The notes beneath the pieces were generated by a model that searched no databases, had not been told where the DNA came from, and worked only from the letters and a program-made list of their open reading frames with translations. From Haliea sp. (GTDB lineage Bacteria > Pseudomonadota > Gammaproteobacteria > Pseudomonadales > Halieaceae), in contig NZNC01000005.1 of assembly GCA_002692965.1 (NCBI GenBank), positions 124,001-188,000 of the forward strand: a stretch of DNA of 64,000 nucleotides. Reading direction: 5' to 3'. The stretch's first letter is position 1; the number at the start of each line of letters is the position of its first letter. The translations under genes were made by a program, and so were the position numbers. This document shows, piece by piece, positions 35,601 to 44,596 of the stretch.

Positions 35601-36712
35601 GCTGGCGCTGGATCGACAGCAGCGCGGCGCTGCAGCAGGTCCTCGACGACCACGCCGACTGCGCGGTGGTGGCCATGGATACCGAGTTCATGCGCCGGGA
35701 CACCTTCTACCCCCAGGTGGCCCTGGTGCAGCTCTGCTTCGACAGCCAGGCCTTCCTGGTCGACCCCCTGGCGCTGGCGGACACCGCTGCCCTGAAAAAC
35801 CTCCTTTCCCGCCCCGATGTGGTCAAGGTCTTTCACTCGGTCAGCGAGGATCTCGAGGTCTTCGATCGCTGGTTGGGTGTCCTCCCGGAACCCCTGTTTG
35901 ACACCCAGCGGGCCGCGGCACTGCTCGGCGAGGATTTTGGCATTGGCTACAGTGGGCTGGTGGAACGCTTGTGCGGGGAGTCGCTGGCCAAGGGGGAAAC
36001 CCGCTCCGACTGGCTGCAGCGCCCCCTCACGGCATCGCAGTGTGACTACGCTGCCCAGGATGTCACCTGGCTGATGGCGGTTTGGCGGGTACTCGACGCG
36101 CGCGCGCGGGAGCAGGGGCGCCTGGAGTGGGTTCTCCAGGAGGGGCGCGACACCCTGGCCAGTTTCCGCGACAGCCAGGCACACCCGGTCCAGCGTATCA
36201 AGTCGGCGTGGAAGCTGAACCGCCGCCAGCTGGCCCTGTTGATGCGCATTTGCGAGTGGCGCGAGGCGGAGGCCCGGCGGCGCGACAAGCCCCGGGGCTG
36301 GATTGTCGACGATGCGGCCTGTCTGGCTATTGCCCAGGCCCAGCCACCGAACGCGGAAACCCTGGGCCGGGTCGAGGCATTGAACCCCGCGGCCCGACGT
36401 CGCTACGGCGAGGTGTTCCAGGGCCTGGTCGAGGAGGTGGCTGGTCTGCAGGAGGCGGCGCTGCCGCAGCGTCTGCCTGCGCCCCTGAACGCCGAGGAGC
36501 GCAAGCGTCTCAAGCGTCTCAAGCAGCGCGGCCAGGCCCTGGCGGAGGGGCTCGGCGTGGCGCCGGCTCTGGCGCTGGCGGGGCGGGACTACGAACTGTT
36601 GTTGCGCGAATCGGGCGGCACGTCGGTAGCGCCGCCGCCGAGCTGGGGCGGCTGGCGCGAGACGCAGCTGATTGGCCCTCTGCGACAGCTATTGAAGGAA
36701 GGACAGTTGTGA
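35597..36712 (+). CDS. rnd: Ribonuclease D
   Basis: A 371-residue 3'-5' exoribonuclease for tRNA and small RNA maturation. DEDD exonuclease motifs: [14 protein letters not shown] (Exo I), [12 protein letters not shown] (Exo II) and [10 protein letters not shown] with the Tyr of the DEDDy type (Exo III). One or two HRDC domains follow (about 205-370). Coupled to recR and to the GTG start of ycgL by 4-base overlaps. Confidence 0.94.
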   Translation: MSWRWIDSSAALQQVLDDHADCAVVAMDTEFMRRDTFYPQVALVQLCFDSQAFLVDPLALADTAALKNLLSRPDVVKVFHSVSEDLEVFDRWLGVLPEPLFDTQRAAALLGEDFGIGYSGLVERLCGESLAKGETRSDWLQRPLTASQCDYAAQDVTWLMAVWRVLDARAREQGRLEWVLQEGRDTLASFRDSQAHPVQRIKSAWKLNRRQLALLMRICEWREAEARRRDKPRGWIVDDAACLAIAQAQPPNAETLGRVEALNPAARRRYGEVFQGLVEEVAGLQEAALPQRLPAPLNAEERKRLKRLKQRGQALAEGLGVAPALALAGRDYELLLRESGGTSVAPPPSWGGWRETQLIGPLRQLLKEGQL

Positions 36713-36987
36713 AACGTATCTGCCAGATTTATCGCAGCCCGCGCCGGGCCGAGATGTATCTCTATGTCGACAAGGCGCGCGGACTGGCGGATGTTCCCGA
36801 GGCACTGCTGCAGCAGTTCGGTGAGCCCCAGCCGGTCATGGTGCTGGCCCTGGATGCCGGGCGTCACCTGGCGCGTGTCGCCGTGGTCGATGTTCTGGAC
36901 AGCATTGCGCAGCGCGGCTTTTTCCTGCAGATGCCCCCCGCAGAACCCGCGGAGGCTCCGCTGCAGCCCGGGCCGGCACATGACTAA
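36709..36987 (+). CDS. ycgL: YcgL domain protein
   Basis: A 92-residue protein with the YcgL core CQIYRSPRRAEMYLYVDKAR and LPEALLQQFG-like helix (here VPEALLQQFGEP). The function is unknown. GTG start overlaps the rnd stop. The rnd-ycgL-ycgN order is conserved in Pseudomonas-like bacteria. Confidence 0.9.
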   Translation: MKRICQIYRSPRRAEMYLYVDKARGLADVPEALLQQFGEPQPVMVLALDAGRHLARVAVVDVLDSIAQRGFFLQMPPAEPAEAPLQPGPAHD

Positions 36988-37435
36988 CTGGTGGGACAGC
37001 CTGCCCCTGGAGGCCCTGGACCAGCAGCAGTGGGAGGCGCTCTGCGACGGCTGTGGTCGCTGTTGCCTGCACAAGCTGCAGGATGAGTACAGCGGCGAGT
37101 TGTTCTACACCCGCGTGCACTGCCAGTACCTGGACCTCGCCGGATGTCGCTGCACGGTCTATCCCACGCGCCAACGCTGGGTGCCGGACTGCGTGGTACT
37201 GGATCGGTCGCGGCCCGAGGAATTCGAGTGGATGCCCGGCACCTGTGCCTACCGGCTGCGGGCCCACGGCAAGCCACTGCCTGCCTGGCATCCCCTGCGC
37301 ACCGGCGATCCGGAGTCCGTGCGCCGGGCGGGAATCACCCTGGACGAGCGCGCGATCTCGGAGGAACACGTGCATCCCGACAGTCTCGAGGAGCACATTG
37401 TGCACTGGGTCGACAGCAGGGAGGAGACAGCATGA
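36980..37435 (+). CDS. ycgN: UPF0260 family Cys-cluster protein YcgN
   Basis: A 151-residue protein with the YkgJ-like cysteine cluster LCDGCGRCCLHKL, then YLDLAGCRCTVYPTRQRWVPDC, giving likely metal or Fe-S ligands. Role unknown. It overlaps ycgL by 8 bases and the next gene by 4. Confidence 0.9.
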   Translation: MTNWWDSLPLEALDQQQWEALCDGCGRCCLHKLQDEYSGELFYTRVHCQYLDLAGCRCTVYPTRQRWVPDCVVLDRSRPEEFEWMPGTCAYRLRAHGKPLPAWHPLRTGDPESVRRAGITLDERAISEEHVHPDSLEEHIVHWVDSREETA

Positions 37436-37782
37436 CGGCGGAGGCCTATCCGATTGCCCTGGGTGCCTATCTGGGTTCGGCTCTGCTTGCCCTGGTCCTG
37501 TTTGGCTGGTGGCTGCGCGGCTGCTGGGGGCCCGGCCGACGCTGTCTGCTGCTGCTCTGCGGCGCGGCCCTGTTGTTGACCCCGGCCTTTCCCCACGGGG
37601 GTGTCGATACCCTCGCGCCGGCGCTGGTCGTCGCCGCCTTCCAGTTCTTCACTTCCGGCGAGCTGGCCTCGGCGACGCACGCCCTCAGACCGCTCGCTGC
37701 GGCGCTGCTGGCGGCCGTGATAATCACCGCGCTGCTGCGCCTGACGCTGTGGCGGACGCGGGCGGAGACGCCCAGATCGTGA
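37432..37782 (+). CDS. Small inner-membrane protein (116 aa)
   Basis: A 116-residue protein with three likely membrane helices (AYLGSALLALVLFGWWL; CLLLLCGAALLLTPAF; LRPLAAALLAAVIITALLRL). No known domain. It is coupled by 4-base overlaps to ycgN before and the vWA-like gene after, so it probably works with the latter at the membrane. Confidence 0.78.
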   Translation: MTAEAYPIALGAYLGSALLALVLFGWWLRGCWGPGRRCLLLLCGAALLLTPAFPHGGVDTLAPALVVAAFQFFTSGELASATHALRPLAAALLAAVIITALLRLTLWRTRAETPRS

Positions 37783-39161
37783 TCCGGCGCCTGCGGCAAG
37801 TCCTGCTGGCGGCCCTGCTCGGGTTTGTGATCAGCCCCTTCGCACAGGCCACCTATGACCTGCGGCTGGTGGTGCAGGCAGACTGGCTGGAGGATCCCGC
37901 GACCCGGGAGGCGGTCAGCCTGGTGCTGCACCTGCTGCCCGAGGGCGGGCGCGTCGGGCTTTGGCGCTACGGCGCCAGGGCCGAGTCTCTGCTTCCCCCG
38001 GGCACCGTGGATGCCGACTGGCGTGACCGGGCACTGGCCTCGCTGCGGGGGGAGCCCGGGGAGGGTGGCGCCCAACTGCCGGCGGCACTCGACGCCGCCC
38101 TGGCTGCGGCTCCCGCCGATCCGGCCTGGCCGCGTGCCCTGCTGCTGATGGGCGACGGACGCGTCGAGGTGGCGGACTCGCCCATGGTCAATGCCGCCGG
38201 TGCCCGGGACCTGGACGCTCGCTTTGCCGACAGCGAGTCGCTCAGCTGGCCGATCTATACCGCCGTTGCCGGTCGCGGGCCGGGGGCGGACCTGTTGGCG
38301 TCCCTCGCCCGCAATAGCGGAGGCCAGGCGCTGCCTGCCCAGGCAAGCCCGGCGGATACCTGGTGGCGGGTATTGAGCGCCGCGCTGCCCATGACCCGTC
38401 TGCCCCTGCGCGAAGGACGAGTGCAGGTGCCCGGGGAGACCCGCACACTGACCTGGTTGATCGCCTCCGCCAAGCCGGCCCTGAGCATCCGCCCGGCACA
38501 GGCGCTTGTCGGGGACGGCGAGGGCGCGCGCGAAGGCGCGGCGAATGCGAGTACGGCCGGCCCCGGTGAAACTCGCGTGCGTTTTGCGGCGCACCGGCTG
38601 CGCCGCTGGGAGTCCCCGTCCCCCGGTGAATGGCGGGTGGACGGTGAAGACCTCGAGCAGGTCGCGGTCTTTGCTTCCCTGCCCCTGAGTCCCGCTCGCC
38701 GCGAGCTGCCGACGCGTGTCCTGGCCGGGGAGGCCCTGGAGGGGAGCTTCGGTCTGCTCCAGGAGGGTGTCGCGGGCGGACTCCCGGAGGAGGGGCGCTG
38801 GCGGGTACGGCTCGAGGGGCCCGCGGACTATGTCGCGGTAGCCAGTCCGGAACCGCTATCCGGGCGCCTGCCCCTGCTCTTCTCGCCCCTGCAGCAGCCG
38901 GGCTGGTATCGCCTGCAAATCACCCTGGAGCGCGGCCCGGAACGTCTGAGCTGGGTCTACCGGCTGCAGGTGGAGCCGGCGGCGACCGGGTCTTCCATCA
39001 GTACCCGTCCGCCGGACCTGCCGGAGGCCAACCTCCGCACTGCGACGCTGTCTCTGCTGGTCTTCCTGCTCTCTGCGGCCATGCTGATAAGCTGGATTCT
39101 GCGCCGCCGCCGCCGGCACAAGCTGCGACTCTGGGAGCAGCGCCGCGGCCGCTCAACTTGA
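37779..39161 (+). CDS. vWA-like envelope protein with C-terminal membrane anchor
   Basis: A 460-residue protein: signal peptide (VLLAALLGFVISPFAQA), a von Willebrand A-like domain about 25-200 (LRLVVQADW, LPAALDAALAA, ALLLMGDGRVEV, IYTAVAGRGPGADLLASLAR), beta-rich C-terminal domains, then one membrane helix (LSLLVFLLSAAMLISWIL) and a basic tail. The usual MIDAS DxSxS is replaced by QADWLED, so metal binding is doubtful. Start GTG overlaps the previous stop. MoxR and another vWA gene follow, as in chaperone-like MoxR/vWA systems. Confidence 0.75.
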   Translation: MIRRLRQVLLAALLGFVISPFAQATYDLRLVVQADWLEDPATREAVSLVLHLLPEGGRVGLWRYGARAESLLPPGTVDADWRDRALASLRGEPGEGGAQLPAALDAALAAAPADPAWPRALLLMGDGRVEVADSPMVNAAGARDLDARFADSESLSWPIYTAVAGRGPGADLLASLARNSGGQALPAQASPADTWWRVLSAALPMTRLPLREGRVQVPGETRTLTWLIASAKPALSIRPAQALVGDGEGAREGAANASTAGPGETRVRFAAHRLRRWESPSPGEWRVDGEDLEQVAVFASLPLSPARRELPTRVLAGEALEGSFGLLQEGVAGGLPEEGRWRVRLEGPADYVAVASPEPLSGRLPLLFSPLQQPGWYRLQITLERGPERLSWVYRLQVEPAATGSSISTRPPDLPEANLRTATLSLLVFLLSAAMLISWILRRRRRHKLRLWEQRRGRST

Positions 39162-39223
39162 ACCCCGCGGGCGCTGCCAGTACCCTTGAGCGCTTTCCGA
39201 TCTGCTGACTGGATGAACCACCA

Positions 39224-40072
39224 ATGACACAATTCGAGGGAACCGACCGCTACGTCGCCACTGACGACCTGCGCATGGCGGTGAATGCCGCCGTCACCCT
39301 GCAACGCCCGCTGCTGATCAAGGGCGAACCGGGCACCGGCAAGACCATGCTGGCCGAGGAGGTGGCGCGCGGTCTGGGCAAGCGCCTGATCCAGTGGCAC
39401 ATCAAGTCGACCACCAAGGCCCAGCAGGGGCTGTACGAATACGATGCCGTGTCCCGCCTGCGGGATTCCCAGCTCGGGGACGACAAGGTCCACGACATTG
39501 CCAACTACATCAAGAAAGGCAAGCTGTGGGAGGCCTTCGAGGCAGACGAGCAGGTGGTGCTGCTGATCGACGAGATCGACAAGGCCGATATCGAGTTTCC
39601 CAACGACCTGCTGGTCGAGCTCGACCGCATGGAGTTTTTTGTCTACGAGACAGGGAAGACCGTGGTCGCACGCCACCGCCCGATCATCATCATTACCAGC
39701 AACAACGAAAAGGAGCTCCCGGACGCCTTCCTGCGCCGCTGTTTCTTCCACTTCATCAACTTCCCCGACCGCGACACCATGCGGGAAATCATTGATGTGC
39801 ATCACCCGGGGATCGCCCAGGCCCTGGTCCAGGAGGCCCTGGAGGTCTTCTTCGACCTGCGCGACATCCCCGGTCTGAAAAAGAAGCCCTCGACCTCCGA
39901 GCTGATCGACTGGCTGAAGCTCCTCCTGGCCGACGACCTGCCGGAGCAGGTGCTCAAGAACCGCGACCCCAGCAAGGCAATTCCGCCGCTCTACGGTGCC
40001 CTGCTGAAGAACGAACAAGACGTGCATCTGCTCGAGCGCCTGGCCTTCATGCATCGCCGGGAGGCCCGCTGA
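39224..40072 (+). CDS. MoxR-family AAA+ ATPase
   Basis: A 282-residue ATPase with Walker A GEPGTGKTMLAEE (about 33-45), Walker B LLIDEIDKAD, sensor 1 ITSNNEKELPDAFLRRC. MoxR proteins act with vWA partners as chaperones that insert metals or assemble complexes. The vWA partner gene follows 4 bases after the stop. No obvious target enzyme lies nearby. Confidence 0.9.
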   Translation: MTQFEGTDRYVATDDLRMAVNAAVTLQRPLLIKGEPGTGKTMLAEEVARGLGKRLIQWHIKSTTKAQQGLYEYDAVSRLRDSQLGDDKVHDIANYIKKGKLWEAFEADEQVVLLIDEIDKADIEFPNDLLVELDRMEFFVYETGKTVVARHRPIIIITSNNEKELPDAFLRRCFFHFINFPDRDTMREIIDVHHPGIAQALVQEALEVFFDLRDIPGLKKKPSTSELIDWLKLLLADDLPEQVLKNRDPSKAIPPLYGALLKNEQDVHLLERLAFMHRREAR

Positions 40073-40076
40073 CCCC

Positions 40077-41252
40077 ATGCTGGTCAATTTCTTCCACGGC
40101 CTGCGCGATGCCGGCATCCCGGTCACCACCCGGGAGCTGCTCGACTTGCTCACCGGTCTGCGGGCACGGGTGGCCTTCGGTTCGATCGACGACTTTTACT
40201 ACTTCAGTCGCACCTGCCTGGTGAAGGACGAGAAGTACTTTGACCGTTTCGACCGCGCCTTTGGCCTGCACTTCCGCGACCTGGAGGCCATGGATGACGT
40301 GATCGAGGCGCTGATCCCCGACGACTGGCTGCGCTCGGAATTCATCAAGCAGTTGAGCGAGGAGGACAAGGCGAAGATCGAGTCCCTGGGGGGGCTGGAG
40401 AAGCTGATCGAGGAGTTCAAGAAGCGCCTGGAGGAGCAGAAAGAGCGTCACGCCGGGGGCAACAAGTGGATCGGCACGGGTGGCACCTCGCCTTTCGGTC
40501 AGGAGGGATACCACCCGGAAGGGATCCGGGTCGGCCCCAACGGCCGCAACAAGCGGGCGGTCAAGGCCTGGGACAAGCGGGAATTCCGCAACCTGGACGA
40601 CAGCGTGGAGCTCGGCACGCGCAATATCAAGGTGGCTTTGCGGCGCCTGCGCAAGTTTGCACGCACCGGCGCTGCCGAGGAGCTCGACCTCGACGACACT
40701 ATCCACTCCACCGCGCGCAATGCCGGCCTGCTGGATATTCGCATGGTGCCGGAGCGGCACAACGCGGTAAAAGTGCTGCTGTTTTTCGACGTCGGCGGCT
40801 CCATGGATCCCCACGTGCGGGTGTGCGAGGAGCTGTTTTCCGCGGCGCGCACCGAGTTCAAGCACATGGAGTATTTCTACTTCCACAACTTCATCTACGA
40901 GAGCGTCTGGCGCAACAATATCCGTCGCCACAACGAGCGCATCCCGCTGCTGGACGTGATGCACAAGTACAGCCACGACTACAAGGTGATCTTCATCGGC
41001 GACGCGGCGATGTCGCCCTACGAGATCGTGCAGCCGGGGGGCTCGGTGGAGCACTGGAATGAGGAATCCGGCGAGGTCTGGATGCGTCGACTGCGCCAGA
41101 CCTATGAAAAGGTCGCCTGGATCAATCCGGTACCCCGGGAAGAGTGGGAGTACACCCAGTCCACCCAGATGACCCGGCAGTTACTCGAGGACCACATGTA
41201 TCCCCTGACCTTGCGCGGTCTGGAGGATGCCATGGCCTATCTCTCGAAATAG
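40077..41252 (+). CDS. CoxE-like vWA domain protein, MoxR partner
   Basis: A 391-residue cytoplasmic protein. The N-terminal half is charged and helical (EFIKQLSEEDKAKIESLGG); the C-terminal half is a CoxE-type vWA domain (about 235-385) with FFDVGGSMDPH as a modified MIDAS and IFIGDAAMSPYE. Such pairs are common in proteobacteria. The target is unknown. Confidence 0.88.
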   Translation: MLVNFFHGLRDAGIPVTTRELLDLLTGLRARVAFGSIDDFYYFSRTCLVKDEKYFDRFDRAFGLHFRDLEAMDDVIEALIPDDWLRSEFIKQLSEEDKAKIESLGGLEKLIEEFKKRLEEQKERHAGGNKWIGTGGTSPFGQEGYHPEGIRVGPNGRNKRAVKAWDKREFRNLDDSVELGTRNIKVALRRLRKFARTGAAEELDLDDTIHSTARNAGLLDIRMVPERHNAVKVLLFFDVGGSMDPHVRVCEELFSAARTEFKHMEYFYFHNFIYESVWRNNIRRHNERIPLLDVMHKYSHDYKVIFIGDAAMSPYEIVQPGGSVEHWNEESGEVWMRRLRQTYEKVAWINPVPREEWEYTQSTQMTRQLLEDHMYPLTLRGLEDAMAYLSK

Positions 41253-41349
41253 CCCGCTGCGAGCTCCCCCGCCGCGGGATTTCCGCTGCCCTTGTGGTGC
41301 CTGCTGGTGCGGGCAGTCCGCTGCCAGGCCCCTTGCCGGCCAGTTTCCA

Positions 41350-42135
41350 TCACTCAGCCGCGCTGCCCTGGAGGGCTCCGGCAAAGGCGATCAGGCTGGC
41401 GGTTACCGCGACGTTCAGGGATTCGACGCCGTTGTGCATGGGGATGGACAGGCCGCGATCCGCCAGTTTTCCGACTTCCCGGCTGACCCCCTCCGTTTCA
41501 TTGCCCAGTACAAAGACGGCGTGGCCCGAGGGGCGGTAGGCAAACAGTGAATCCCGTGCGTCGGCGCGCAGGGTGCACAGCTCGAAACCGGCGGCCCGAC
41601 ATTCACGCAAAGCCTCGATCACGCTCTCGCAGCGCAGCAGCGGGGCGCGGTAAACCGTCCCCGCACTGGCCTTGATCACCAGCGGACCGAGGCCCGCGCA
41701 GCCGCGGTTGGGCAGCAGAATGCCATCGATGCTGCCGGCGGCGGCGGAGCGGATCAGCATGCCCAGGTTCTGCGGGTTGCTGATACCGTCCAGGGCCAGC
41801 AGTCGCTGGGGTCGCGGGGGCAGGGCCGCCAGGTAATCGCCCAGGTTGGCGAAGCGCGGGCAGAGAATGTCCGCCGCGACGCCCTGGTCCTGGCGGCCGT
41901 TGCGGGAGATGCGTGCGAGCTCAGTGCGGCTGTGGTAGTGCAGGGGGATCTCGCGCCGCGTGGCCAGGCGCAGGATGTCACGCAGCACGCCTTCTTCGCG
42001 ATTGCTGTCCGCCAGGTGCAGGGCGTGGCAGGTCAGGCCCTCGGTCTGCAGTGCCTCGAGCACCGGTTTGCGCCCGTAGACGGTCAGGACCCGCTGGAAG
42101 AAAGCCTTGCGGGCGGCGTAGTCGTGACTGCTCAC
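41350..42135 (-). CDS. SpoU/TrmH-family RNA 2'-O-methyltransferase
   Basis: A 261-residue SPOUT enzyme. An N-terminal substrate-binding domain (VYGRKPVLEAL onward) precedes the knotted domain with motif 1 NPQNLGMLIRSAAAG, motif 2 AVFVLGNETEGVS and motif 3 IPMHNGVESLNVAVTASL. It methylates a ribose in rRNA or tRNA with SAM; the site is not clear. It starts 4 bases inside the stop of the IclR gene, so translation is coupled. Confidence 0.88.
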   Translation of the reverse strand: MSSHDYAARKAFFQRVLTVYGRKPVLEALQTEGLTCHALHLADSNREEGVLRDILRLATRREIPLHYHSRTELARISRNGRQDQGVAADILCPRFANLGDYLAALPPRPQRLLALDGISNPQNLGMLIRSAAAGSIDGILLPNRGCAGLGPLVIKASAGTVYRAPLLRCESVIEALRECRAAGFELCTLRADARDSLFAYRPSGHAVFVLGNETEGVSREVGKLADRGLSIPMHNGVESLNVAVTASLIAFAGALQGSAAE

Positions 42136-43037
42136 TTGCTGCCGTCGTCGCCGCCGGCGAGCCGCGTTACCCGGTCCGCGGATTGCTTCATGCGCGCGGC
42201 GATATCTTCAATCTGGGCGCCGGTGATGGCGTTTTCAATCGAGCCGGCCACGAAACACAGGACCGGTACCTGGCGGGCGACGAACACCGGCACGGCGATG
42301 GTGGCGACCTCGTAGCGCGCCTTGGGGTCGATACGGTCGAGGTGGTAGTGTTCCAGGCAGACATCCCGCTGGTAGCGGTTAGTGGCTTCCTCCAGCTCCT
42401 CGAGGCTCCAGGACTGGTGAATCCGCTCGAGCTCCCGGGTGAGTTCGGCCTCGGCGCGAGTTTTCAGCGTCACTTCGTAGCCGCGGGCGCGAATCGCTAT
42501 CACCGAAACCCGCAGTTTCTGATCCAGTCGCTCGTTGTAGCCACCGCGGGACTCATGCGCGCGCGTCAGCCAGGCCTCCAGCTGCTTGGCCGGCGAAAAA
42601 GCGGTGAAGCAGGCGGCGATCGGCGCGGTATTGGGCAGGCGCAGCCCGAGCTGGAAGCTGTCCATCAGCGGGGTGGCGTTGCCGTAGAGGGCCAGCAGCA
42701 CCTGGTGGAGCTTGGAGCGGGCGGTCACGGCAAAGCCGAGATTGAGGTCGCTGTTCAGGCCCTCCAGTTCGGGCCTGGCATACTCCAGCACCGGGAACTG
42801 GGCAAAGGCCGCATTGCCCGCCGCAATGATGGAAGGACCCAGGCGGTAGGCCTTGGTCTTGGGGTGTTGCACCAGGAAGCCGTAGTTGGCCATGGTGGTC
42901 AGGATGGCGTGACAGGTGGCCTTGTTCAGGTTCAGGCGCCGGGTCATTTCGGTCAGCCCGAAGGCCTGTTGTGGGTTGGCCATCAACAGGTCGAGGATGG
43001 CCAGAGCCCTGGCCGTCGGTTGCGAAAATAACGCCAC
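42132..43037 (-). CDS. IclR-family transcriptional regulator
   Basis: A 301-residue regulator. Winged HTH at about 8-70 (ALAILDLLMANPQQAFGLTE, then MTRRLNLNKATCHAILTTM) and a GAF-like effector domain (about 85-275). An imperfect palindrome just upstream may be its operator. Its only co-transcribed gene is the methyltransferase, an unusual partner, so its targets are probably elsewhere. Confidence 0.88.
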   Translation of the reverse strand: MALFSQPTARALAILDLLMANPQQAFGLTEMTRRLNLNKATCHAILTTMANYGFLVQHPKTKAYRLGPSIIAAGNAAFAQFPVLEYARPELEGLNSDLNLGFAVTARSKLHQVLLALYGNATPLMDSFQLGLRLPNTAPIAACFTAFSPAKQLEAWLTRAHESRGGYNERLDQKLRVSVIAIRARGYEVTLKTRAEAELTRELERIHQSWSLEELEEATNRYQRDVCLEHYHLDRIDPKARYEVATIAVPVFVARQVPVLCFVAGSIENAITGAQIEDIAARMKQSADRVTRLAGGDDGSK

Positions 43038-43067
43038 AGTATTGCTCCCGGTGAATCCTTGGCTGGT

Positions 43068-43085
43068 TCAGTATACTATACCTGA
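43068..43085. promoter_or_regulatory. Palindromic candidate operator upstream of iclR-type gene
   Basis: GTATA-C-TATAC is a perfect odd palindrome (43071-43081), flanked by TCA and TGA. It lies 31-48 bases before the regulator start and fits autoregulation. Confidence 0.45.
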
Positions 43086-43179
43086 CCAGTCTACCGTTTC
43101 CGCGAAGAGGGGCCAATCAGGCCGGAAATCGCCGCGATCCGTCAGGATGAGGGCGCATTAAACAACAGGAGTGAGACTC

Positions 43180-43437
43180 GTGCCAGACCCCGGTGACCCG
43201 CCACTGACACTCTATGGAACCAGCGCCTGCCACTTGTGCGAGCAAGCGGAGGCGGTGCTGCAGCGGGTGCTGGACGCCGGACTGGTCTCCGGCGTTGCCG
43301 TGGTGGACATCAGCGAGACGGAAGACCTGATGCAGCGCTTCGCGCTGCGCATTCCGGTACTCGAGAGTGCCGATGGCAGGGAACTCGACTGGCCCTTTGG
43401 CGAGGCCGAGGTACTTGCCTTCCTTTCGCCTGCCTGA
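43180..43437 (+). CDS. Glutaredoxin-like family protein
   Basis: An 85-residue thioredoxin-fold protein. CHLC near the start of helix 1 is a CxxC redox pair, and RIPVLES has the cis-Pro. GTG 43180 is chosen since AGGAG lies 8 bases before it; an upstream GTG at 43171 overlaps that site. Partner unknown. Confidence 0.8.
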   Translation: MPDPGDPPLTLYGTSACHLCEQAEAVLQRVLDAGLVSGVAVVDISETEDLMQRFALRIPVLESADGRELDWPFGEAEVLAFLSPA

Positions 43438-43470
43438 GTGCGACGCCCCGCCACAGCGGCCGGCCGGTCC

Positions 43471-43905
43471 TCAGCTGCCCACGCGCACCGCGAGGACATC
43501 GCAGCTGGCGCCGTGGAGTACGCCGTTGGCGGTCGAGCCCATCAGCAGGGCCAGGCCATAGCGGCCGTGGCTGCCGACCACGATGAGGTCGGCGCCGATT
43601 TCCTCGGCCTTTTCGTGGATCTCCACCTCTGGCCGGCCGAGGACGATGTACTGGCGGTTGGCGGGAATCTTCCAGGTCTCGCCAAACTTGGCCAGTTGCT
43701 GGGTCGCCTGCTGGTGAATCTCGTCCTGGATGCCCGAGAAGTCCATCGGGATGTCGCCGCCGTAGGCGAAGCTCAGGGGCTCGATCACGTGGATCAGGTG
43801 CAGCTCGGCACCGGAGCCTTCGGCCAGGCCCCGGGCGCGCTCGGCAACTTCGGGGGAGTCTTCGCTGAGGTCGACGGCGATCAGCAGTTTCTTGTAATTG
43901 GCCAT
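43471..43905 (-). CDS. Universal stress protein UspA family
   Basis: A 144-residue single-domain Usp. N-terminal KKLLIAVDLSEDSPEV and the ATP-binding pattern GSHGRYGLALLMGSTANGVL (G-x2-G-x9-G-S/T). Convergent with the glutaredoxin-like gene. Confidence 0.9.
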   Translation of the reverse strand: MANYKKLLIAVDLSEDSPEVAERARGLAEGSGAELHLIHVIEPLSFAYGGDIPMDFSGIQDEIHQQATQQLAKFGETWKIPANRQYIVLGRPEVEIHEKAEEIGADLIVVGSHGRYGLALLMGSTANGVLHGASCDVLAVRVGS

Positions 43906-44033
43906 GGTGCAGCTCCAGAGACTTCGGGTTTTCGACAGACCGCTGTTATAGCATACTGCGTCGCCGCGTATACACCCGCATCGCTCCCCGAGCCGCTGGC
44001 ATGCGCTTTCATTGATCCCGCTCAGGTCCAGTC

Positions 44034-44483
44034 GTGGAATTACTCTTGATAGCCGGCGCCATCCTGATGGTGCTGGCGCCCTTGTCGAACTTCTTTCCGT
44101 CCCCGCGCCAACGGCGCCAGGCCTCGCTGCGCCAGGCTGCTGCCCAGGCGGGGCTGTTTGTCGAGTTCCGCGATCTGCCCGGGGGGCGCCTGCCGGCGAA
44201 CCCGGCGGACGGCGAGGTGATCTACTACGGGCTGCGGCTGCCGCCGTCCCTGGCCCGCGGTCGCCGCCGGCAGGCCTGGTGGCGGGAGGGCCCGGCCTGG
44301 ACCCCGCTGCCCGCGGCCGGTCCGGCTCCCTCCTGCCTCGAGGGCTGCCCGGAGGAGGTGCTGGCCGCCAGCGTGGATGAGGGAAGTTGCGGTCTCTACT
44401 GGCAAGAGCAGGGCGATGCCGCTATGGTGCAGAGCATGGGCAAACTGCTGGTTCAGTGGCGTGATTCGCTCGAACAGCGCTGA
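44034..44483 (+). CDS. Hypothetical protein with N-terminal membrane helix (149 aa)
   Basis: A 149-residue protein with an N-terminal hydrophobic helix (LLLIAGAILMVLAPLSNFF), then a soluble basic domain ([20 protein letters not shown]) and an acidic end. GTG start at 44034. Not recognised; similar short anchored proteins lie upstream of topA in relatives, but I cannot confirm homology. Confidence 0.65.
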   Translation: MELLLIAGAILMVLAPLSNFFPSPRQRRQASLRQAAAQAGLFVEFRDLPGGRLPANPADGEVIYYGLRLPPSLARGRRRQAWWREGPAWTPLPAAGPAPSCLEGCPEEVLAASVDEGSCGLYWQEQGDAAMVQSMGKLLVQWRDSLEQR

Positions 44484-44596
44484 CCCGGGCCGGGCACGGC
44501 CGGGACTGCTCGCCTTGACCGCGACCGGCGAGCCCCGTATATATGCGTCCTTTTCACCTTGGGCAGCCGAGCGTTGGCTGCGACCTGCGGGAGTTT

